Positions 1-5,201 of a stretch of 5,788 nt of DNA are shown here, piece by piece. The notes beneath the pieces are model-generated. The model did no database searches. It was not told where the DNA came from and saw nothing but the letters and a program-made list of their open reading frames with translations. Position numbers and translations under genes: made by a program. This DNA comes from Planctomycetota bacterium (GTDB lineage: Bacteria; Planctomycetota; Phycisphaerae; Sedimentisphaerales; Anaerobacaceae). The DNA lies in contig JAFNGF010000118.1 of assembly GCA_017885385.1 (NCBI GenBank), positions 3,964 to 9,751 of the forward strand, written 5' to 3'. Position 1 is the first letter of the stretch. Each line of letters begins with the position of its first letter.

Positions 1-626
1 TAAAAGTCGTTGCACCACTGCCAGACGTTGCCGTACATATCGTACAATCCCCACGGATTAGGCAGCTTCTGACCTACAGGCCGAGGTTGTCCGCCGGAGT
101 TTTCCTCAAACCAGGCATAATCCCGCAATTTTGAGGGATCATTGCCAAAGAAATACGTTGTTTTGCTTGCCGCCCGACAGGCATATTCCCATTCTGCTTC
201 CGTAGGCAGTCTGTACCCATCTGCATCGAAATTACATTCCCACGTCTTTAAATCATAGCAAGATTGAAGGGCCTCCAAGCGAGAACGGGCATTGCAGTAT
301 CTTGCAGCGTCAGACCAGCGTACCTGCTCCACAGGATTCATACTTCCTTTCCAACGGGAAGGATTTCCTCCCATAACTCTCTGGTATTGCTCTTGAGTCA
401 CCAGGTACTTATCTATGTAGAATGCGCTTACATAAACCTGATGGGGCTGCGCATCTACCTCAGTCTCATCTCCCATTGTAAACCAGCCCCCAGGAAGCTG
501 AACCATTACTATGCCGGACTTAGTCCTTATTTCGCTTGGGGCGTCGTTTGGAGCACTACGGCCACAGCCCGCAAGCGCAACGAAAGTCCCGGATAAAACA
601 AATACAGCTACAACATTATGTTTCAT
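1..626 (-). CDS. SUMF1/FGE-sulfatase-domain lipoprotein, 3' end missing
   Basis: Reading from the ATG at 626 gives 208 residues before the window edge; no stop is reached, so the C-terminal part is missing. Residues 1-21 form a lipoprotein signal peptide with lipobox L18-A19-G20-C21, predicting export and lipid anchoring at C21. From about residue 38 the protein follows the formylglycine-generating enzyme-like (SUMF1, C-type lectin fold) pattern: MVQLPGGWFTMG (41-52), FYIDKYLVTQEQY (69-81), NPVEQVRWSDAARYC (97-111), DGYRLPTEAEWEYACRA (136-152) and NPWGLYDMYGNVWQWC (190-205). The catalytic cysteines of true formylglycine-generating enzymes lie further C-terminal and cannot be seen, so sulfatase maturation is not shown; many bacterial members have structural or binding roles instead. 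The gene starts 54 bases after the stop of the 660-aa secreted protein on the same strand, so co-transcription is likely. The only purine-rich match near the start, AGGA, lies just 2 bases upstream, so the start rests mainly on the signal peptide. Confidence 0.92.
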   Translation of the reverse strand, partial: MKHNVVAVFVLSGTFVALAGCGRSAPNDAPSEIRTKSGIVMVQLPGGWFTMGDETEVDAQPHQVYVSAFYIDKYLVTQEQYQRVMGGNPSRWKGSMNPVEQVRWSDAARYCNARSRLEALQSCYDLKTWECNFDADGYRLPTEAEWEYACRAASKTTYFFGNDPSKLRDYAWFEENSGGQPRPVGQKLPNPWGLYDMYGNVWQWCNDF

Positions 627-651
627 AATCCTGCGTCTGCGATTTCCCCCC

Positions 652-669
652 TGCTTTGTTGCGAAAGCA
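652..669 (-). repeat. Intercistronic inverted repeat
   Basis: TGCTTT and AAAGCA form 6-bp arms around a 6-base loop in the 54-base gap between the two leftmost genes. On the minus-strand transcript the hairpin is followed by a G run, not by U residues, so it does not look like an intrinsic terminator. At most it is a weak RNA-stability or processing element, and it could be chance. Confidence 0.3.
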
Positions 670-680
670 AGAAGGAGGGT

Positions 681-2663
681 TCAATAATTGGGCCATATTT
701 CGTAGCCATCAGGATTTCTAAGGCATTTCCTGCAACGCATTCTGACCTCTTGTGCTATTTGCACTGCCTTGGGGTCATTTACGCAACCATAACCTGCCTC
801 TTGGGATAGTTTCCGGGTTAAGGTGTGAAACTGGGCGACAAGGGAGTCTTGAGCCCCGCCCATTGCTCTCCATTTCTCGCTGAGGTCCGAATACGTTGAC
901 AGGTTGCTTGCGTCCATCTTCGCAGTAAGAGCTTTTGTCTTCTGAGCTAACTGGTCGGTATATTCCAGACTTTTGATATTATCTGTCTGCCTGCTGTATT
1001 CTTGGAGTATCTGCTGTGCTATTGACGCCATACTATCAAGAAATGGTTTCAAGTCAGCGTTGGATTTCCTCGCCAGACTTAGAAACTCCATCACGCTATT
1101 GGCAAAATCTTGATATTCGTTGATTCTCTCCATGTGCCGGGTGACAAAGTAGACCATATCGTCTACGGCTCCTTCGACGTACTCTTTCCTCTGGACTTCT
1201 TCGCCCGCCTCAAGAACTACCTGCATTGCTTCTGTACAGCCGCACGTACAAGCACGACGGATGCCTGCGCTTCCCCGCCTATGATGGGTGCGCAGCTTGC
1301 GGCCTGGCAGATCAAGTATAGTATCAGATGCTTGCCTGCCCAGAGTCGCCTTGATAATATCAACAGGAGTAGAAACCGACAGGGGAGTATCTTTTCTCTC
1401 CAGAAAATAGATCAGAGATTCCCCCTTGGGCGGTATTTTCTTACTAAGATGGTAGAAAGCGCTATCCCCACTAAACCAGACGGGGTAGATATACGCACCA
1501 GCTACACCCCGCCAGATATTTCCTTTGGATTCTCTAAACGCAAAAGTGGTTTTCACGTCTGCTTCATACAATTGGGTAATCCATTTTGCAGGAAAGGGTC
1601 TTTTCCAATTGATAGCTATATCCTTTTCCAGATAAGAAGCCTTCAATTCTTCTTTATGCCAGATACCTGGCGCGTCCAAGATGGCCAGATAAATGCTCTG
1701 GCCGTCATTGTAAAAGTCAATCCCGATCAAGTCGGGAATGAGGCGGGACTTCCGCCTTCGCGAGAGCGCCAAAGCCGCTTCGGCGGAGGTGCTTGGTTGT
1801 TCATCATCGAGCACAAGCCTCATTTGTTGTTTTCCCTCCGGCCAGGTGATGACCAGCATACTATTCTCCCCCTTCAGTAATCCTAAGAACAGATTCTCCG
1901 AAGGAATACAGAGCGTATCCGCCGACGGATATCCTCTGGGGTCAAATATGAGATCGTCGCCGATAAAACCGGGCACTATACCATGCTCAATGGGAGCAGA
2001 AAGGCTTATTCCCTTCATATTCTCAGCAGGTTTAATCTCGACCCCGATCAAGTCGGGGCTGAACGAGAAAATGGCAGATACATTCTCTCCTATTCCCTCG
2101 GCGGAGAAAGAAACTTCCAAAGCTGCTTCGTCACCCGTATTCTGCAATATCTTGCAGCAAGTAATGCTCGCCGGCCCTCTTTTGAGCTGAAGAGGAATAA
2201 ATTCTACTCTCTTCTGGCCTGAATCTGCTCTGGGCTGGCGCTCAGCGGGGTCCCGCGAGTAGATAACCACTTTCCCTTTTCTTGACCAGAACACGGCGGT
2301 TAAACGCTCATTTTCTACTACTGCGTCTCCCGTGAAAGAGTATTCTCTTCCATAGTAACCCGGGTCCGAAAAGGCAACAGATGGGTCGGCTTCAAGCGTA
2401 AGAAGGTCGGTAGGGACAGGCCTCCAGCTATTCCTATCTCGGATATCGACCGCATTCACAAAGGGTGACAGTGTGTCCCAGACCAGGACATTCGACTCCG
2501 CCGAAGCGGCTGCGAAGGCTGGATTCGCTATCTCTTTTTTTTCCTGGGCTGTCGACATACTTGGGCTTGTTACCACAAGCAAAAACAACGCCGTTATCCG
2601 TAATGCCCAGCATGGCTTGCGCCAGGGCAATCCATAATTACCGGAGCCCTGTTCAACCTTCAT
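681..2663 (-). CDS. Exported protein of unrecognised family, CxCxC motif and helical C-terminus
   Basis: I do not recognise this 660-aa protein. The ATG at 2663 is preferred because AAAGGG lies 9 bases upstream; the frame also contains an ATG at 2672 and a TTG at 2681. The N-terminus has a basic region (RKPCWALR), a hydrophobic core (ITALFLLVVT) and a likely signal peptidase site STA|QEKK after residue 39. No other membrane segment is visible. Residues about 55-445 look rich in beta strands, without a motif I can name. A basic stretch (GRKLRTHHRRG) leads to a CTCGC cluster (C472, C474, C476). Residues about 480-620 look alpha-helical, and the tail adds C627, C644 and C647 before the ending NPDGYEIWPNY. 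The cysteines could bind metal or form disulfides outside the membrane (inference). Residues about 291-316 (STSAEAA...RLIPDLIG) are encoded by a cluster of palindromic repeats and look inserted; a second palindrome encodes PDLIG at 203-207. The SUMF1 lipoprotein gene follows closely, suggesting a shared operon. Confidence 0.9.
   Translation of the reverse strand: MKVEQGSGNYGLPWRKPCWALRITALFLLVVTSPSMSTAQEKKEIANPAFAAASAESNVLVWDTLSPFVNAVDIRDRNSWRPVPTDLLTLEADPSVAFSDPGYYGREYSFTGDAVVENERLTAVFWSRKGKVVIYSRDPAERQPRADSGQKRVEFIPLQLKRGPASITCCKILQNTGDEAALEVSFSAEGIGENVSAIFSFSPDLIGVEIKPAENMKGISLSAPIEHGIVPGFIGDDLIFDPRGYPSADTLCIPSENLFLGLLKGENSMLVITWPEGKQQMRLVLDDEQPSTSAEAALALSRRRKSRLIPDLIGIDFYNDGQSIYLAILDAPGIWHKEELKASYLEKDIAINWKRPFPAKWITQLYEADVKTTFAFRESKGNIWRGVAGAYIYPVWFSGDSAFYHLSKKIPPKGESLIYFLERKDTPLSVSTPVDIIKATLGRQASDTILDLPGRKLRTHHRRGSAGIRRACTCGCTEAMQVVLEAGEEVQRKEYVEGAVDDMVYFVTRHMERINEYQDFANSVMEFLSLARKSNADLKPFLDSMASIAQQILQEYSRQTDNIKSLEYTDQLAQKTKALTAKMDASNLSTYSDLSEKWRAMGGAQDSLVAQFHTLTRKLSQEAGYGCVNDPKAVQIAQEVRMRCRKCLRNPDGYEIWPNY
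1721..1737. repeat. CCCGA-TCAAG-TCGGG palindrome, copy 1
   Basis: TCCCGA and TCGGGA form 6-bp arms around the loop TCAAG. It lies inside the 660-aa protein gene, where the minus strand reads it as the end of RLIPDLIG. The same core and loop recur at 2042-2058 in the same gene, with one arm-end base pair changed in a matched way (T/A there becomes C/G). Confidence 0.8.
1741..1757. repeat. AGGCGG/CCGCCT hairpin in composite repeat cluster
   Basis: Perfect 6-bp arms surround the loop GACTT. The hairpin sits 3 bases from the CCCGA palindrome (1721-1737) and 15 bases from the AGCCGC palindrome (1773-1788), so three palindromes fill about 68 bases of coding sequence. The cluster stays in frame and encodes an Ala- and Arg-rich stretch unlike the surrounding protein. 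Confidence 0.55.
1773..1788 (+). repeat. 16-bp AGCCGCTTCGGCGGAG repeat, copy A
   Basis: This 16-mer has an exact reverse-complement copy at 2496-2511 in the same gene. It contains a small hairpin, CCGC-TTCG-GCGG, with a UUCG tetraloop if read as RNA from the plus strand. The minus strand reads it as SAEAA. Confidence 0.65.
2042..2058. repeat. CCCGA-TCAAG-TCGGG palindrome, copy 2
   Basis: CCCCGA and TCGGGG form 6-bp arms around the loop TCAAG. The minus strand reads it as SPDLIGVEI (PDLIG at residues 203-207). Core, loop and reading frame match copy 1, which points to a mobile or dispersed element inserted twice rather than to a protein motif. The paired change in the outer arm base keeps the stem intact. 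Confidence 0.8.
2496..2511 (-). repeat. 16-bp repeat, copy B (inverted)
   Basis: This is the exact reverse complement of 1773-1788. Here the minus-strand gene reads it as AASAE near residue 55, directly after the signal peptide region. Because it is inverted relative to copy A, the match cannot come from a repeated peptide; it is a match at DNA level. Confidence 0.6.
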
Positions 2664-2672
2664 ACCACACAT

Positions 2673-2678
2673 CCCTTT
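2673..2678 (-). promoter_or_regulatory. Ribosome binding site choosing the ATG at 2663
   Basis: On the minus strand AAAGGG lies 9 bases before the ATG at 2663. The alternatives at 2672 and 2681 have no well-spaced purine run. AAAGGG is also one arm of the inverted repeat CCCTTT-C-AAAGGG (2673-2685), so it could be partly sequestered by a short hairpin (CCCU/AGGG with loop UUGAA). Confidence 0.45.
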
Positions 2679-2685
2679 CAAAGGG

Positions 2686-2713
2686 TAACCCCGCCATAGT
2701 GATGGCGGGGTTA
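2686..2713. repeat. 12-bp perfect hairpin, first of a tandem pair
   Basis: TAACCCCGCCAT and ATGGCGGGGTTA pair perfectly around the loop AGTG. It lies between the hydrolase and the 660-aa protein genes, directly upstream of the latter's ribosome binding site. Minus-strand transcription leaves it without a T run, so it is not a standard terminator for the hydrolase gene. With the next hairpin it resembles a short palindromic intergenic element. Confidence 0.85.
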
Positions 2714-2722
2714 ACCGGTTAG

Positions 2723-2747
2723 CCCCGCAATGTATTGCGGGGTTTTT
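2723..2747 (+). terminator. CCCCGCAA/TTGCGGGG hairpin with T5, terminator-like on plus strand
   Basis: CCCCGCAA and TTGCGGGG pair over 8 bp around the loop TGTA and are followed by TTTTT on the plus strand, the form of an intrinsic terminator. No plus-strand gene enters from the left, so it may instead be part of a repeat, or may block antisense transcription into the hydrolase gene. The junction between the two hairpins is itself near-palindromic: GGGGTTAACC (2707-2716) and GGTTAGCCCC (2717-2726) pair at 9 of 10 positions, allowing an alternative fold or a cruciform. Confidence 0.55.
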
Positions 2748-2763
2748 CCAATGACCGCTTTTT

Positions 2764-2781
2764 ACCGCCGAGGCCTGCGGT
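2764..2781. repeat. ACCGC/GCGGT inverted repeat
   Basis: 5-bp arms flank an 8-base spacer that contains the palindrome AGGCCT. It lies 26 bases after the hydrolase stop codon. On the minus strand it is followed by an A run, so it is not an intrinsic terminator for that gene. Confidence 0.4.
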
Positions 2782-2807
2782 TAATTGCCTACTAGGCTGT
2801 AACTCCA

Positions 2808-5051
2808 TTAGACAAGAGGAAAACTCAATCTATCCAGTGGGTCGGTTCCCTCTTTGATCTCCTCATCGTCTTCATAACCATCGTTGTCATCATCAAAGTC
2901 AGCGTTATCACCTATGCCGTCGCCGTCCGTGTCCTGCCACTCCTGCGGGTCAAGCGGAAAAGCGTCCCAGGGAACAGACCTCGATCTGGGGACACCATCG
3001 CCATCAAAGTCCAACTCCTCACAGTCTGGAATGCCATTTTTGTTGATGTCATCCGCGATACCATCTCCATCGTCATCGGCGTCAAGATTGTCGCCAATCA
3101 AATCCTTGTCTTTATCCTGCCACTCATACGGCTCCAGAGGAAAGGCATCCTCCTCATCCGGCACTCCGTCCTGGTCGTCATCAGGGTCAAGATGATTAGG
3201 GCTGCCGTCTTTATCAATGTCGGGCGGCCCATCAGGTGTAATAAGAAGGGCAATATCTTCAACGAACTGCGGTACTTCAAAGGTATTCATGCCGGCTGAT
3301 ACCTCTACCACTCCAAGAACGGCAGCATTCTCCGGCAAATACCAATATCCCTTGCCACCACCAGGCACATCAAGTATGACTTTTACACTCTTAACAGGTT
3401 TGGAATGATCGCCGAAATGATGAATATACACGGCCGCCTTCTTTTCTGAAGCCAGCCCGTAGGCCCGAACACCATTTGGCTCGCAGACCGATACCTGCAC
3501 CATACGAACGTCCTTATCCAACCGGCATGCAAAATCCTGCAGAGCTCGCACGTACTGACGCTCCTTTGGACCAAGCCAAATGTTCATGTAATGACCGTCT
3601 CTGGCATAGCTGGTGCTCCAGAATATAAATGCAATCTCGTTAAATAGTGCCGTCCAGTTCCTGATTCGCATACGCAGGGCGGAGCTCTCATCCCACACGC
3701 CTCCAACACCCGGCGGCTGAGGCTTACTTTTATCAATGTGATTGCCCTGCTCTCCTACAACGACAGGCTTATTGAATCTCTTCCAGTCCCTTGCCCTTAG
3801 CGCGGTAACAACGTCCGATTCGTGCTCATCTTCCCGCTGGTACCAATGAGGAGCATTGATTTCAATGCCGGCAATCTCCGGTCGTTCCCAGCTTGTCGTG
3901 ACAGGATGATGATAGGGGTCAATTGACTTCAGATATGGCACCATAATATCGTACCAACACTCGCCGGCTTTTTGCTCGTTGAGAAATTCCCAAAAATCCA
4001 CATAGGCGCCCCATCTATCAACACTGTATTTTATAAATCTCTTAACTTTCAACATGTTTTCTTCATCGTATGGGCCGTTGTTGAAAACCTCCTGGAAACC
4101 GAATATCCCATAAAATATACGCAGGCCGTACTTACGGACGCAGCAAAGCAGCTCGTCCGTCATGATGGCCTCCCGAACAAGGTAATGGTCCAAGTCTCGA
4201 TAAAGCTGGTATGAACAATTCTGCTGGGAGAACCGAAATAGATTAAACCCGCATCTGGAAAAATAACGGAAGTACACATCTGCATTCTGAGGATTACTGG
4301 ATGGCCCGCGCACAAACATAGGTCCAGACGGCAGCGGCGGCGGATCCTTCAGATCAGTCCGGAAAGGACCTTCCATAGAGCACTCATCCAAAACTGAGCC
4401 GTTTCCAGAACCGTCCCCCCAGCACTCTTGAAGCCCAATAGGGAAATAGGGACTTCCATCATCAAACACAAACCTGAAGGGATTCGCCGGATTACACCTG
4501 ACAAATCCAGGATTAGGTTTGCGCCCTTTCACGCATATAAATGTGCCCCGGCCGGATGCCATCTCTCCTTTTACGTTTTTGAAAACAATGTTGTATTTCC
4601 ATTTGCCCAATTCGCAGGGCGCAAACCGCACCTTCCATAAATCAAGCCTGTGGCACGGCCATCTTGGCCGTGCGTTCACGGGCTGGAAGCCCGTGCCACG
4701 ACCGCTCTCCTGCTGCGTCTTGCCGTTATCGGTTTGACTGCCGACCGTGTGTCCACCGGCGCCGGAAGCAGAACCATAATAGAAACCTCCCACCTGGATT
4801 ACTTTTCCTGTGGGGGAAGTGCACATAAGGTCAATAATGACATCGAAGAAGGGGTCGTGGTAATCGCCTTTGTGTCGCAGTGTAATCTCAAACACATCGT
4901 ATTGTGGTATAATCAAGGCATTCTGAGTACATTTTACATCATTCAAAGACCCGCTCAAGCTCGCAGGCTTGGCCTCTTGCAAAGACTGGCAGGACGCTCC
5001 AGCCAATGTAAGGAAAAAAGCCTCGAATATCAGGCCCGTCTTCGATAACAT
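2808..5051 (-). CDS. Exported DUF5060 clan GH-A glycoside hydrolase with thrombospondin type 3 repeats
   Basis: The 747-aa protein starts at the ATG at 5051, which has GGAGG 6 bases upstream; an in-frame TTG at 5069 is less likely. The N-terminus is a signal peptide (LIFEAFFLTLAGASC). The C could be lipidated, but G at -3 makes a poor lipobox. Residues about 51-170 match DUF5060, a beta domain found before catalytic barrels (FEITLRHKGDY, GGFYYG, WKVRFAPCELGKW). Residues about 190-510 look like a clan GH-A barrel: DFWEFLNEQ gives a likely acid/base E359 after N358, and KPVVVGEQGN gives a likely nucleophile E434. Residues about 520-605 form a beta-rich domain. Residues 612-745 are Asp-rich calcium-binding thrombospondin type 3 repeats ending in GTDPLDRLSFP. 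The likely role is retaining hydrolysis of an extracellular polysaccharide; the substrate and GH family cannot be assigned by eye. Residues 118-135 (RGTGFQPVNARPRWPCHR) come from an inserted palindromic element. The next gene is 144 bases downstream on the same strand. Confidence 0.92.
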   Translation of the reverse strand: MLSKTGLIFEAFFLTLAGASCQSLQEAKPASLSGSLNDVKCTQNALIIPQYDVFEITLRHKGDYHDPFFDVIIDLMCTSPTGKVIQVGGFYYGSASGAGGHTVGSQTDNGKTQQESGRGTGFQPVNARPRWPCHRLDLWKVRFAPCELGKWKYNIVFKNVKGEMASGRGTFICVKGRKPNPGFVRCNPANPFRFVFDDGSPYFPIGLQECWGDGSGNGSVLDECSMEGPFRTDLKDPPPLPSGPMFVRGPSSNPQNADVYFRYFSRCGFNLFRFSQQNCSYQLYRDLDHYLVREAIMTDELLCCVRKYGLRIFYGIFGFQEVFNNGPYDEENMLKVKRFIKYSVDRWGAYVDFWEFLNEQKAGECWYDIMVPYLKSIDPYHHPVTTSWERPEIAGIEINAPHWYQREDEHESDVVTALRARDWKRFNKPVVVGEQGNHIDKSKPQPPGVGGVWDESSALRMRIRNWTALFNEIAFIFWSTSYARDGHYMNIWLGPKERQYVRALQDFACRLDKDVRMVQVSVCEPNGVRAYGLASEKKAAVYIHHFGDHSKPVKSVKVILDVPGGGKGYWYLPENAAVLGVVEVSAGMNTFEVPQFVEDIALLITPDGPPDIDKDGSPNHLDPDDDQDGVPDEEDAFPLEPYEWQDKDKDLIGDNLDADDDGDGIADDINKNGIPDCEELDFDGDGVPRSRSVPWDAFPLDPQEWQDTDGDGIGDNADFDDDNDGYEDDEEIKEGTDPLDRLSFPLV
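2865..2966 (-). repeat. Thrombospondin type 3-like unit B (34 residues)
   Basis: This stretch encodes residues 696-729 of the hydrolase, starting DAFPLDPQEWQD and ending DDDNDGYEDD. It matches unit A at about 24 of 34 residues and lies 61 residues after it. The spaced Asp residues are typical of calcium binding. The residues just before this unit are unusually basic (RSRSVPW). Confidence 0.8.
3048..3149 (-). repeat. Thrombospondin type 3-like unit A (34 residues)
   Basis: This stretch encodes residues 635-668 of the hydrolase, starting DAFPLEPYEWQD and ending DDDGDGIADD. The preceding residues (GVPDEEDAFP) show the usual acidic context, which unit B lacks. Such repeats usually form a calcium-stiffened stalk between a catalytic domain and the cell surface. 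Confidence 0.8.
4650..4699. repeat. 50-bp double-hairpin palindromic element inside the hydrolase gene
   Basis: The outer arms GTGGCACGG and CCGTGCCAC (9 bp) enclose two hairpins: GCACGGCCA/TGGCCGTGC (9 bp, loop TCT) and CACGGGCT/AGCCCGTG (8 bp, loop GGA). On the minus strand it is read in frame as RGTGFQPVNARPRWPCHR, placed in a loop between the conserved DUF5060 strands GGFYYG and WKVRFAP. On the plus strand it creates the peptide HGLEARATT, which I know as a recurrent product of spurious ORFs in environmental genomes. This is a dispersed palindromic element tolerated in coding sequence. Confidence 0.88.
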
Positions 5052-5057
5052 CTTTTG

Positions 5058-5062
5058 CCTCC
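5058..5062 (-). promoter_or_regulatory. Ribosome binding site of the hydrolase gene
   Basis: GGAGG on the minus strand lies 6 bases before the ATG at 5051. This fixes the start there rather than at the in-frame TTG at 5069. Confidence 0.75.
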
Positions 5063-5161
5063 AGCTCAAATTGCTGACTCAAGATGGATATGTGCACACT
5101 ATCACCAAGAATGAGACCAATTCGTCTTTTATTGCCAGACAAATTCGTCACCTTCTGCACC

Positions 5162-5189
5162 ATTTTACTCGGATAGCACCTTCTTTCAA
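5162..5189 (-). promoter_or_regulatory. Candidate sigma70-type promoter for the hydrolase gene
   Basis: On the minus strand TTGAAA (5184-5189) and TAAAAT (5162-5167) are separated by 16 bases. It would give a leader of about 100 bases before the hydrolase ATG. Planctomycete promoters are not well defined and the match is by eye only. Confidence 0.3.
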
Positions 5190-5201
5190 GAACGTTTTTC
5201 T

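Noticed and set aside
264..596. Plus-strand ORF of 110 aa
   Set aside because: It is antisense to the SUMF1-domain gene, whose motifs are unmistakable.
1110..1880. Plus-strand ORF of 256 aa
   Set aside because: It is antisense to the 660-aa secreted protein, with no domain motif. The minus frame has a signal peptide and extends through the whole region.
1721..2058. CRISPR array suggested by recurring short palindromes
   Set aside because: The copies are about 320 bases apart, only about 17 bases long and inside a coding frame; there are no regular spacers and no cas genes.
1738..2190. Plus-strand ORF of 150 aa
   Set aside because: It is antisense, begins inside the palindrome cluster, and its composition follows the repeats rather than a protein family.
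2723..2747. Terminator of the hydrolase gene
   Set aside because: The T run follows the hairpin on the plus strand only; the hydrolase is on the minus strand, where no T run follows either hairpin.
2912..3280. Two minus-strand ORFs of about 60 aa, Met- and Thr-rich
   Set aside because: They are shifted-frame shadows of the Asp-rich thrombospondin type 3 repeats, where GAT/GAC-rich DNA leaves other frames open.
4650..5048. Plus-strand ORF of 132 aa beginning MARPSWPCVHGLEARATT
   Set aside because: It is antisense to the hydrolase, and its start is the palindromic element; HGLEARATT is a familiar product of that repeat. The minus strand shows clear domain motifs here.
5069..5069. TTG start for the hydrolase, adding six residues
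   Set aside because: The ATG at 5051 has GGAGG at ideal spacing, and the extra residues would put a charged stretch before the signal peptide without need.
4939..5163. Minus-strand ORF of 74 aa beginning MVQKVTNLSGNK
   Set aside because: It overlaps the hydrolase start in another frame by over 110 bases, has no ribosome binding site I could find, and its ATG overlaps the candidate -10 element. The hydrolase frame has the better signals (GGAGG and a signal peptide).
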